A stretch of 21,732 nt of DNA from Pavlovales sp. CCMP2436. Its lineage: Eukaryota > Haptophyta > Pavlovophyceae > Pavlovales. The notes below the pieces were generated by a model. That model ran no database searches. It was not told where the DNA came from and saw only the letters and a list, made by a program, of their open reading frames with translations. The translations under genes and the position numbers were made by a program. How positions within the stretch are numbered: position 1 is the first letter of the stretch; the number at the start of each line of letters is the position of its first letter. Shown piece after piece: positions 1-9,008 of this stretch. Location: assembly GCA_026770615.1 (NCBI GenBank), contig MU631545.1, positions 124,258-145,989 on the forward strand, given 5' to 3'.

Positions 1-399
1 AATGGTGATGCGACCGCCACCGATGGCAGAGAGGTCGATGTAGGAGGCGCCCTTCTCGTAGTGCACGACCGCACCTGCCTCGACGAGGCGCGGCACGCTG
101 ATGAGCGAAGTCGTCACTTCGCCAGTGCCCCACGCTCCAGGCAACTCGATCGGCCTCCCACCGGGCTGGCCGTTGATGGCGGAGATCGCGACGATGCCGT
201 CCTTGTCGAACTCGTTGCCGACAAAGCCCTGCGCGAGCGTCGCGTGCTTGTCCGTGAGCACCTGGAGCTCGCGCATCATCCCCTGGAAGACCGACGGCTT
301 GTTAGTGTCCGAGAGGCGGATGCGCGAGTTGTCCTTGCTGTCGTTGCTCCGAAGCGGAGCGGCGTGACCGGCACGGGGGGAGCCCCCCGATGCATGCAT
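1..399 (-). CDS. Copia-type protease-like reading frame, partial at left edge
   Basis: Reading the minus strand from ATG 399-397, 133 codons run without a stop to base 1, so the frame leaves the window. The C-terminal half holds TTSLISVPRLVEAG followed by VVHYEKGASYIDL and GGG. This matches, residue for residue in places, the protease end of the second copia-type unit here (TTRLLSVQRLVADG, VHFSKSGSYLDF, GGG, at about 16770-16880). In copia polyproteins this is the stretch just before the GAG-pre-integrase domain. The catalytic DSG motif is not seen upstream in this frame. The frame is also open upstream of 399 to a TGA near 486, so the start is uncertain. Likely a retroelement fragment in the opposite orientation to both other copia units; a domesticated protease fold is the alternative. 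Confidence 0.6.
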   Translation of the reverse strand, partial: MHASGGSPRAGHAAPLRSNDSKDNSRIRLSDTNKPSVFQGMMRELQVLTDKHATLAQGFVGNEFDKDGIVAISAINGQPGGRPIELPGAWGTGEVTTSLISVPRLVEAGAVVHYEKGASYIDLSAIGGGRITI

Positions 400-589
400 G
401 TTGGTGTTAGCCGGTCGCTCCGTCTCTCCTCTAGTCCTTGCAGCGCTAGAGGGTGCCCGTCGTCTCGACGGGCGGCAGGATCAAATACAGCGAGTTAGAT
501 CTTCACGAGCGATTTGTGCAGCGCGATCAGTGGCGGACGGCAAAACTGGGCGATCACTGAGTGGCAATCACAATTTAAACTGAGCCAGA
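400..589. other. Spacer with no supported gene
   Basis: Short plus-strand reading frames across this stretch show no recognisable protein. The minus-strand protease-like frame may extend into its left part (no stop until about 486). A perfect GGGGGGAGCCCCCC hairpin-like sequence lies just inside the neighbouring coding frame at about 375-389. Confidence 0.5.
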
Positions 590-639
590 GTTGTGGCCAG
601 TAAGTGTGTGCGGTGCTGTGTGCTGCGGGCAGGCATGTA

Positions 640-720
640 GGTAGCATAGCTTGAGTATAATGCTCTCATAGCCACTGGCCAGTAGCTATAAGAGCCTATA
701 CAAGAGCCATACCTCCAACA
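640..720 (+). promoter_or_regulatory. Promoter-like U3 region with TATA motifs and 34-bp palindrome
   Basis: TATA-like motifs occur at about 656 (GTATAAT) and 687 (TATAAGAG). The second is about 30 bp upstream of 721, where the inverted repeat arm begins, consistent with 721 lying near a transcription start. Bases 662-695 form a near-perfect 34-bp palindrome centred on ACTGGCCAGT with only two mismatched pairs; its right half contains the TATAAGAG motif. Promoter function is inferred. Confidence 0.45.
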
Positions 721-937
721 CGACTGCTCTACGGCTGCTCTCGTCGCCTCTTCAGCTCTCTTGTCAGGGTCTTTTACTTACTAAGAGACCTTGTGACACA
801 GCTTCAGATCACCTGCTCTGTGTCGTATCGCCCTACGCTTCCTAGCTGTTCCTGCCCTCTCGTTAGCCGCTTCACCGCGACTCGGACTCGATCCCTCCTA
901 GCTCTCGCTGCAGACCTCGCACTCTCGCATCCTAACA
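721..937 (+). repeat. Copia-1 5' arm of 217-bp inverted repeat (inferred R-U5)
   Basis: These 217 bp are repeated in inverted orientation at 6163-6379, with the same length and about six mismatches. The inner end is CTAACA followed at once by TGG, which is how an LTR end (CA) meets a primer-binding site (TGG). The gag ATG at 937-939 straddles that junction. With the TATA motif 30 bp before 721, the arm is best read as R-U5 of the 5' LTR. No second direct copy is present to prove it is an LTR. Confidence 0.7.
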
Positions 938-2127
938 TGGTGGACCCTCAGGGCTTCGAGTTCCACGGAGGCGCGCCGGCAGGGTCGCGCTTCAACCACT
1001 TCAAGCTGCGCGACCTGGCCCACTTCCCTATCTGGGTGGCGATGCTTCTCACGTACATGCAGTCGGACGAAAAGATCGACCTCTCGTGCGTCTTCACTAA
1101 GCCGCTCCCCTTCGACCCGCTCGAGGCTGACCCCGTGATCGTCTCCCTCTACTACCCCGACCCCGAGGCGATCAGCGATGACGGCAAGCAGATCTACCCG
1201 AAGGGCGAGGCTGACCCCGCCTTCGTCAAGGCGGTCAAGGAGTACCACCGTATGCTTACCTCGCAGTGCAAGGCCCAGGACATCATCACCCAGGCCATCG
1301 ACCAGCGCATCCTCACGCATGTCATGCACAAGGCCTACGGCGCCAAGCGCGGCAGCTCCGTCTCGCTATCTCTGGTTTTCAACACTCTCAAGAACCACTG
1401 CGTCAGCCTCTCCGGCATGTCCAAGGCCGCCTCTATGCTCAATCTCATCTCGCTCCAGCGCTCGCACAGGGAGAGCGCGCTCCAGTGGCTCGACCGCGTG
1501 CAGCGCGCCTTCAATTCCATCTCGCACCTTCCCTTCAAACTCGAGGATCTGATCCTGTTCATCTCGCTGCGCGGGCTCGGCGAGTCCTACTCCTCGCTCG
1601 TGCAGTCGATCATCAACGACCCCGCCAATGAGCGGCGCCTCGCTTCCGACGTCCTCGCGACCCTGCGCGAGAACCTCGCCGCCATCACGATGCTCTCCAA
1701 CACCAACGGCGCCGCAGACAGGCGCAGCGTGAACGTGATCACTTACGGCGCGGACTCCAACCGCAGCTTCAACAACTCGCGCGGCGCGGCGCGTGGTGGG
1801 CGCGGCAACCTCGCGCAGGGCGGGCGCGACGGACGCAACCCCCCGCCGAGCCGCCCCGCTATTCCTTTCCCCAAGCAGGCCGCACGCGACAAGCGTCCAC
1901 GCGACGAGCGCCCTCCTTCGTGCTACATGTGCAAGCTTCACAACCAGGCCTCGGACCACCACCCGCGCGACTGCCCTGCTGCTTCTTACTACGGCATCCC
2001 CTCGGTCAAGGCGGTCGACTTCAATGAGCAGACCCAGCAGCTGTGCAGGAAGCCATCGTCCTTTGTCAACATGGTCCAGGTCTCGCGCAACCCGTACGGC
2101 CCCGACGTACGGCCCCGACACTTCTGA
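937..2127 (+). pseudogene. gag: copia-1 gag (nucleocapsid-capsid polyprotein)
   Basis: The frame encodes 396 residues from ATG 937. It is also open upstream to 793, but that part lies inside the inverted repeat arm and reads like leader. Residues about 143-228 carry the copia gag (UBN2-type) pattern, with ALQWLDRVQRAFNSISHLP and LEDLILFISLRGLGESYSS. An Arg/Gly-rich stretch follows (about 278-305), then a zinc knuckle with Cys329, Cys332, His341 and Cys346. That spacing is CX2CX8HX4C rather than the usual CX2CX4HX4C. Gag would assemble the particle and bind element RNA. The frame ends at a TGA created by a 13-bp tandem duplication at 2094-2119; without it gag would be in frame with the protease region. 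Mostly intact, but part of a dead element. Confidence 0.8.
2094..2119 (+). repeat. 13-bp tandem duplication that breaks the gag-pol frame
   Basis: GTACGGCCCCGAC occurs twice, back to back, at 2094-2106 and 2107-2119. Upstream coding uses the frame of 937, downstream coding the next frame. Thirteen is 1 modulo 3, so the extra copy exactly accounts for the shift. Looks like replication slippage after insertion. Confidence 0.85.
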
Positions 2128-3275
2128 CGTACTCGCTATCGACGAGACTCACTTGCCGCTCTCCACCCGCAAGCTGCAGCGCTTCCACAAGTTCAAAGCT
2201 GCTGCTGAGCTTGAGCGCTTCGAGTGCTCCGCCGCCTACATCGCTTTCTGCGCCAAGCCCTTCGAGCGCTCCGCCGTCGACATCTCCTCCAAGTTCATTG
2301 CCGGCAAGACCAAACCGCTCTTCAACTTCATCGTGGTGATCGTCTTCATCTTCGGGTTCATCGCGACCATCTTCCTCTCGGCCATCGCAACGGCCAAGCC
2401 CTCAAACGCCTTCGCAATTGGTAACGGGCAGGAGATCATCAACTCGGGCGGCCTGGCACAGCTGACCGACTACTTCGAGATCTCCAAGGTGTACTCTCTC
2501 CTCGGCAAGGGCTTCCATGACTCCCTCTCGCAGATGAGCGACTCGGGCCTCTTCGACTCCGGCTCGAAACTCAACCTCGGATCGATGGACTACCTGCCCT
2601 TCCTGACCGACGTGCAGCCCAAGAACATGCACGCTTCCGCTGCCAACTCCTCCAAGATCGTGTGCAAGTACAAGGGCACCCTCTCTGTTGGCTACCGCCT
2701 GATGGACAACTCGCTCGTGACGGCCAAGGTCGACAACTTCTACGTGTCCCCGACGTCAAGCGGCTCATCTTCAACGAGTCCGACCTCTGCAAGCAATGGG
2801 ACGCCGACCTCGTGAGCCTCTCCAAGCAGACCAAGTCACTCCATCAACGGCTTCGACCTTGACCTCCAGCAGGGCCGCTACCTCATCACCCCGCAAGGGA
2901 TCGCAGAGCTCAAGGTCATGTGCATCATCATGGCCGTCTTCACAGCTAACTCAGACGCGCTCGTGGCATCCGTCGACACGGCTTCCCCTCCATCACCGGC
3001 CATCAACCAGACCGGCGACAAGGATATCGGCACCTCCAAGGACACGCTCGTCGGCCATGCCGACTCCGAGACCTGCTCGGACTGTTCACCCGCCGCAGCC
3101 GCCCGCCAACTTCCTCTCGACGACAGTTCCTCCTCGACCATCGACGAGCGCATCCTCCACACCCGTTTAGGACACGCTTCGACCCGTACACTTAACGCGA
3201 CCATCTTGGCCACGGACGGGCTACTCACCTCTCGACGCCTCGAGCAGATCTGTCCAGCTTGCGCGGAGGGTAAGG
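2120..3275 (+). pseudogene. pol: copia-1 pol, 5' part: membrane-segment linker, protease, GAG-pre-integrase
   Basis: After the duplication the coding frame runs to about 2750. At 2318-2395 it encodes a strongly hydrophobic segment (FNFIVVIVFIFGFIATIFLS) unusual for a copia linker. A candidate aspartic protease motif DSGS lies in LFDSGSKLNLGSMDYL at about 2550-2590, with the retropepsin-like continuation to about 2750. One base appears lost near 2750 (run TCCCC) and one gained near 2840, returning to the first frame. The GAG-pre-integrase zinc site follows: HTRLGH from 3158 and CPAC from 3251, the HHCC pattern that opens copia integrase. A further one-base gain near 3278 shifts the frame into integrase. 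The protease would cut the polyprotein; it cannot be made as one chain here. Confidence 0.75.
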
Positions 3276-5840
3276 CCGATCAAGCTGACCTTCAACGACG
3301 CCCGTCACCATGCTGCACAGCCCTTCGACACCGTCAGCGTCGATATCATAGGCCCCATCAACTCCCTCGAGTCCTTCCGCTCGAACGATCCATCGATGGG
3401 GTACTACTTCATGTTGTTCCTCGACCAGTTCTCCAACTACGCGTGGATCTACCAGCTCGAGACCAAATCGCAGGCCCCCGACTTCCTCGACAAGTTTCTC
3501 GAAGACATCCAGACTTACACCGTCTCCCTCGGCTCCCTCGTTCGGCAATTTCAGCTTGACGGGGCCAAGGAGTTTGACTTGGCACGCTGGAACGGAATCC
3601 TTCGCACCAACGGCATCGGCGGGCCCGAGATCACGCCGGCAAGGACTTCCTAGCTCAAGGCGCACGCAGAGCGCTACTTCGGCACCATCGCCCTGGACGC
3701 GCGCGCACTACTCGCCCAAGCCGGCCTTCCCGACTCGTACGCCGACTCCGCCTTCCTCCACTCCGTGTACATTCGAAACCGGTTTGCCTCAGACTCGTCG
3801 GCCGGCGTGACGCCCTATCAGCACATCCTCTGCCGCCGCCCCAACCTGTCGCACATCCGCGCCTGGGGCTCGGATGCCTGGGTCGTCGACACCCACTCGC
3901 ATCTCTTCAAGCTCGACGCGCGCGCATCGTACGGCATCCTGATCGGCTACGGTGACTCGGGCCACATGATCAACGCGCCGGCCGGGGCACTCACTCGCTA
4001 CACCAACGCGGCCGTGATCAAGCTCCATCCTTCTGGCAAGGTCGTCCTCAATCGGCATGTGCGGATCGATGAGAGCTCCGTTATCAACCGCATCACGACG
4101 CGTCCACGACTTCCTCTTGGCGACCTACCTGCTCCCAAGGGCGACTCGTTGCCCGACGCCCCCGACCTGGAGTCCATTCCCCTCGGCAACACTGCGCCGC
4201 TCGCTCTGCCGACTTCGGGACCATCGGCGCGCACGCTCCGCTCCGCCTACAAGCAGAACATCCCGTACGTGTGCGCCCTGCTCGCTCTCATCGCCGAGTC
4301 CGACCAGCCGACGCTCAAGCAAGCTGTCTCCGGTCCACACTTGACCGAGTGGCTCGCCTCCATCCAGTCAGAGTACGCCTCCATCGACTCAACCGGCACC
4401 TGGGTCGAGACCCCTCGGTGGCCCGGCATGAAGGTCCTCAAGACGGGCCTCGTTCTCAACCTCAAGCGCAAGTCCTACGGCACCATTGACAAGGACAAGA
4501 CTCGGTGCATCGCCAAGGGCTACGCGCAGCGCTTTGGCCTCGACTACGATGAGACGTTCTCCTCCGTCCTTCGCTACGACTCGGCCAAGCTCATCATCGC
4601 ACTCGCAGCCGCTCGCAGCGCACGCCTCTTCCACCTTGACTTCAAGACGGCGTACCTCAACGCACCCCTCGACTACGACATCTACGTCGACCCTCCCTAC
4701 TCGTACAAGGTCAAAGGCAAGGGCGACATCGTTCTCAAACTTCTCAAATCGCTCTACGGGCTCAAGCAGTCCGGCCGCAACTGGCAGCAGCTAATCGACA
4801 ACTGGCTCATCGACTACGGCTTCATGCAGTCGCGCCAGGACCCGTGCGTGTACACACTTCACCAAGACGACGGCCACTTGTCGCTCGGTATCTACGTCGA
4901 CAACCTCTTGATCGCCGACTTCTCGCTAAAACCCGATTTCTGTGACAAGTTCCTCACCTCGATCACCACGGCCTTCAAAACGACGCTCAGCGACGACATC
5001 GACTCCTTCCTGTCCATGAAGTTGACGCGCTCCGACCTCGGCATCAAGGTGACCATCTCGCGCGCCATCCTCGCGCTCTTAGAGCGGACCAGCATGCTGA
5101 ACGCGCACCCCGTTGACACGCCGATGGCAGAAGGCCTGCACCTCACCATCTCCTCGGACTCGGAGCTCCTCGACCAAGACGGCGCCACGGAGTACCGCTC
5201 GATCGTCGGCGCGCTCATCCACATCTCGCACTTCCGCCCGGATATCATGTATGCCATGGGCACACTCACGCACTTTATGAGCCGCCCCGGCGAGCCGCAC
5301 ATGACCGCGGCCAAGCGCATCCTCCGCTACCTCGCTGGGACGCCCGACCTCGGTCTCGACTTCAAGGCCAACGTCGAGCTCAACTTCACCGCCTTCGTCG
5401 ACGCTGACTACGCCAACTGCATCGACACGCGCAAGTCCGTCTCCGGCGTTATCACGCAGGTAGGAGGCGGCACCGTCTCAGCCCGGCGCGAGAAGCAGAG
5501 CGTCGTCACGCTCAGCTCGGCTGAGGCTGAGTACGTCGCGGTCACCTCCGTCTCCAAGGAGATCATCGCAATGCGCCAGCTCTTCGCCGACCTCGGCTTC
5601 CTGCAAACTACTGCCACGCCCGTCGGCGAGGACAACGTTTCGTGCATCAACTTGTCCAAGAACGACATCGTGCACCGCCGGACCAAGCACGTGGACATCA
5701 AATTCCACTGGATCCGCGACCTCGTCAAGAACGGCACCATCAAGCTGTTTATCATCAGCGGTCTCGACAACGTCGCCGACATCATGACCAAGCCCCTTGG
5801 CCCTAACGCTCTGGACAGGCTACGCAACAGCCTCATCTAG
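3276..5840 (+). pseudogene. pol: copia-1 pol, 3' part: integrase, reverse transcriptase, RNase H
   Basis: One frame runs to TAG 5838-5840, interrupted once by TAG 3651-3653. Integrase core: Asp in SVDIIGP (3342), Asp in QLDGAKEF (3558) and Glu in HAERYFG (3669), with 36 residues between the last two, close to DD(35)E. The stop falls between them. Reverse transcriptase: LDFKTAYLNAP with the first catalytic Asp at 4638, and the palm motif at 4893 reading YVDN instead of YVDD (AAC for GAC at 4902-4904). RNase H: Asp in VDADYA (5400), Glu in LSSAEAEYVA, EDN, HRRTKHVDIKFH and ADIMTKPL, the usual copia ending. Domain order int-RT-RH identifies copia. Besides the stop, loss of a catalytic Asp should abolish polymerisation. 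From 3654 onward the frame is otherwise remarkably clean, suggesting decay is not old. Confidence 0.9.
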
Positions 5841-6162
5841 AGCGCGTTGCACCCCAACGCGGCGCCCGGCTCACACGGACAGAGAGGCCGCGCCGACAAC
5901 ACGATGTACAACGCGCCCCGCAGCACGCCCGTCGACGCCCTCTCCGAGCAGCCCGTCGTCAAGCCAACGAACTTCCAGCGTGCAGCATAGCAGCAAGCCG
6001 CAAGACGCAGGATGCAGCTGCAGCTGACGCCGATCAACTGATCTCTGCTACTACTGAACTCAAAGATGAGCTCTAACCTTAAACTGTTACCCTCCCCAGA
6101 GTCCACGTCGGCGCCTACTCCGCCAAAAGAATCTGCCCCGACGCCGCCTCCCCCGCCGATTC
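5841..6162 (+). other. copia-1 3' region without a direct LTR
   Basis: No copy in direct orientation of the 590-937 sequence is present, and no clear polypurine tract is visible. A coding-like plus-strand stretch (TMYNAPRSTPVDALSEQPVV, around 5902-5962, ending in TAG near 5989) follows pol in another frame and may be a frameshifted pol tail. The rest, up to the inverted arm, has no recognised content. Confidence 0.45.
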
Positions 6163-6379
6163 TGTTAGGATGCGAGAGTGCGAGGTCTGCAGCGAGAGTT
6201 AGGAGGAATCGAGTCCGAGTCGCGGTGAAGTGGCTAACGAGAGGGCAGGAACAGCTAGGAAGCGTAGGGCGATACGACACAGAGCAGGTGGTCTGAAGCT
6301 GTGTCACAAGGTCTCTTAGTAAGTAAGAGACCCTGACAAGAGAGCTGAAGAGGCGTCGAGAGCAGCCGTAGAGCAGTCG
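6163..6379 (-). repeat. Inverted 217-bp arm of copia-1
   Basis: The reverse complement of this stretch matches 721-937 over its full length with about six substitutions and no gaps. The match stops at CTAACA on one side and CGACTGCT on the other; flanks are unrelated. In its own orientation it has neither U3 upstream nor a TGG primer-binding site after CA, so it is not an ordinary complete LTR. Confidence 0.85.
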
Positions 6380-6739
6380 GGACGGCAGCTGAGCCCGGGA
6401 TATTAAAATCCGGGCAGTCCGATGGCGAACCGGACAGAGCCAAAGTGTGTAAAACACTTGGGCTCCCGACGCTCTCCCTCAATCTGGACGCCATCACGTT
6501 CAGGTTGAAGGAACTGGTACAGCTTGAGCTTGTAGTCGGTGAAAACCCCCCCCCTTAAGGATGGAAAAACTGATGGTGGCCCTCTACATGCCGAGGAGCG
6601 TGCGGCGGTGTTGAAGGAAGAGCTTGGGGCCGAAGGAGCCGGGAGCATGGTCGCCTGTGTGCGAGGTGGTGCCGAGGAGCTTGGTTTCTGTGAGGCCGTA
6701 CGCGCCAAGCGACCACAAGCGTACGTCGAAGTCGTGCGT

Positions 6740-7156
6740 CTGCGGCTGCGGCGGCGGCGGCGGTGCGTACTGCGGCGGCGGCTGGCGCGGCTCGAAAAAC
6801 GGCGGCGGCGGCAGCCTGGGTAGCGCGTACGGCTTGGGCAGCGCGTACGTCTGAGGCTGCTGGCAGCGGCGGCGGCGGCTTTGGCAGGGCGTACGGCGGC
6901 TTGAGTAGTGCGTACGGCTTGGGTATCGCATACGTCTGCGGCGGCGGCTGGCGCTGCTCGTAAACTGACAGGGGCTGGGTGGAGCCTGGGAGGCCGCCCA
7001 GGTGCGTCTGCGTCTGCGGCTACAGCTGCGGCGACGGCGGCGGCGGCGGCGGCGGCTTGGGCAGCGCTGACTGCGGCGGCGGCTGGCTGCAAAGAAGGCC
7101 CGCGCCGGGCAGGATTGGCTCGTAACTATCCAGCCGCTCCCCGGCCCTTCTTTGCA
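6740..7156 (-). repeat. Low-complexity GGC/proline-rich repeats
   Basis: Plus-strand GGCGGCGG tracts alternate with GCGTACGGCTTGGG-type units at least four times. In one minus-strand frame they read PPPPP runs alternating with PYALPKP. A spaced inverted repeat (GCAAAGAAGGCC near 7088 and GGCCCTTCTTTGC near 7144) flanks the non-repetitive part. Confidence 0.6.
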
Positions 7157-8414
7157 GCACGGGATGCTCGGCGACGACAGGGGGCTGCGGCGGCTGCACC
7201 CGCTGCGGTGGCTGTGTCGGCAGCCCGGTATGCGGTGTGGGGCCTGTCTGCGCGCTCGCGTGCCGTCAGAGTCTTGCATCGTGTTCGCGCTGTCGAGGTC
7301 GCCGCGGAGGCACAGAACGAGGTCCGGCATGATTGCGAACGCCGACGGCCGGAACATGGCGTTGAGTGTGTCGAGTTGCTCTTCGCATTCTTGTTGCGCG
7401 AGAGCTGCGTAGACTCCTGCGCCTGGGGTCGCCGCTGCGTGCCGTGACGAGAGAGCGGCCGTCAGCTCTTGCAGTCGGCGCGCGATGTCAGCGTCGGAGC
7501 TGGATTGCGCGAGAGCCACCACTGGCGAGGACGCCGCCGTCTGCGCGGAGACTGGGACGTCGCGTGTGATATTGCTGCGCGCTGTGTGTCGCTCTTTGAG
7601 GTCCAGCTCAGTCCGGTAGTGCCGGCTCGCCTGACTACATCGCGGATCATGTGGTAGGCCGAGAGGTACTGCTGGACAGAGCGTTCTCCTTACGGCGCCG
7701 CGAGGTGGCGTAGCGCCCAGTCGTTGACCTTGAGCGCGCTGCCTCCAGCAGTGGTGTCGTGCAGGCCGTTGAGGTCGCAGAACATAATTGCGTTGCCTGC
7801 CGCGCTCATTGGGTGCGAGTACCGTGGCTCGCCGTGTACGTGCTCTCCTCGCGCGCGTGCGTTTGCTGCCTCTTGGGCTGCTTCGACGAGCGGCATCAGT
7901 CCCTCCTGTGCTGCTTCGCGCATGCAGGTACGGCCGAGTACTGCGCGACGGAATTTTGGTCCAAGGCGCGCGACGTGCCTGGCCGCGCTGTAGATCGTGT
8001 CGAGGTCTCCACGAGCGCGTCCCTCCGTGATGTCTATCTCTAGCTCGGCGAGTCGTCGTAGGAGGTGGGCTGGAGTGAGTCGCCCGCGTTCGCCTGCGAT
8101 GAATTGGGCCGCGGAGCTGAGTAAGTGCGCAGCCTCGCCGTTGAGAAAGGAGGTGATTGCACTAAGCGTGATCACGGCTGCGTCCGCCACGCTGTGCGCC
8201 ATGTCGCTCAGCTGCGACGCGGAGCGGCAGTATTCGAGGGCCTTCTCGAGTGGCTTTTGCAGCGACTTGGCCTCCGTGGCGACTCTGGTGTCCCGCATCT
8301 CGTTCGTGCGGTCGTCGTTACATCGTGAGCGCTCGAGGGTCATCTCCTGTCTTGACGGCGTCTTGAAGCGGTTCTCGTAGCTGGGGAGCCATCTGGAAGC
8401 GCCGCCGCGGACGT

Positions 8415-9008
8415 TGGTCTCGCCGTCGCGTGCGCGGCCGGAGATTCCGCCGCCGCTGAGGCCGGAGATGCCGCGCCGGTAGTCGAGGTTTCCGCGCTCG
8501 CCGGGCGTTGAGCACGCGTAGCTGGGATAGCCGCGCGCGTGGTCCGCCGCGGACGGGTAGTGCTGGTAACCGGTGAGCCCTCTCGAGTCGATGTCGTACT
8601 CGCCGTCACGTGCACAGCCAGAGTTGCCCGTCGCCACCGAGGCCTGAGATGCCGCGTCCGTAGCCGATCCCACCGGGCGTCGAGTGGGTGTAGCCGGAGT
8701 TGCCGTGCTCGTAGTCGCCGCGCTCGCCTGGCGTTGAGCACGTGTAGCCGCCGTGGGAGAACCCTCTCGACTCGCCGCCGTGGATGTCGTACTCGCCAGG
8801 CGTTGGGCGGCCGGTGTGCCCGTCGTGTGGGTCGGCGATGGGGCCTCCGGGGTTGCCGCGCTCGTAGCCGTGGTAGCCCGGTGAGCCCTCTCGACTCGCC
8901 GCCGCGGATGTCGTACTCGCCGGCGCCGGGGTTGCTGCGCTCGTTGCCGTGGTAGCCGTGGTAGCCGGTGAGCCCTCTCGATTCGCCACCGCGGCTTTCG
9001 TACTCGCC
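8415..9008 (-). repeat. Degenerate amino-acid repeats, GEYDI-GGESRGLTGY type
   Basis: Repeat starts (plus-strand GTACTCGCC or a variant) are at about 9008, 8921, 8797, 8604 and 8422. Units grow longer toward the protein C-terminus by added TPGERG, GNSGYTHSTPGG and ISGLGG segments. Units 3 and 4 share the CSTPGERG block. Confidence 0.65.

Larger units (their letters stand above)
590..6379 (+). mobile_element. copia-1: decayed Ty1/copia-type retroelement with inverted ends
   Basis: Domain order is gag, protease, GAG-pre-integrase, integrase, reverse transcriptase, RNase H, all on the plus strand, which is the Ty1/copia order. At least four frame breaks (about 2107, 2750, 2840, 3278), one internal TAG (3651) and a substituted reverse transcriptase catalytic residue make it non-autonomous. 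No direct repeat of the 5' region is found downstream of pol. Instead 721-937 recurs inverted at 6163-6379. The left limit (about 590) is a guess based on where promoter-like sequence begins; the right limit is the end of the inverted arm. Confidence 0.85.

Noticed and set aside
1366..2121. 251-codon open frame on the minus strand
   Set aside because: Antisense shadow of copia-1 gag.
5841..6162. Direct 3' LTR of copia-1
   Set aside because: No direct match to 590-937 could be found; only the inverted arm is present.
5837..6457. 206-codon minus-strand frame crossing the inverted arm
   Set aside because: Most of it is the reverse complement of the inferred R-U5 leader plus copia-1 3' sequence; no domain seen.
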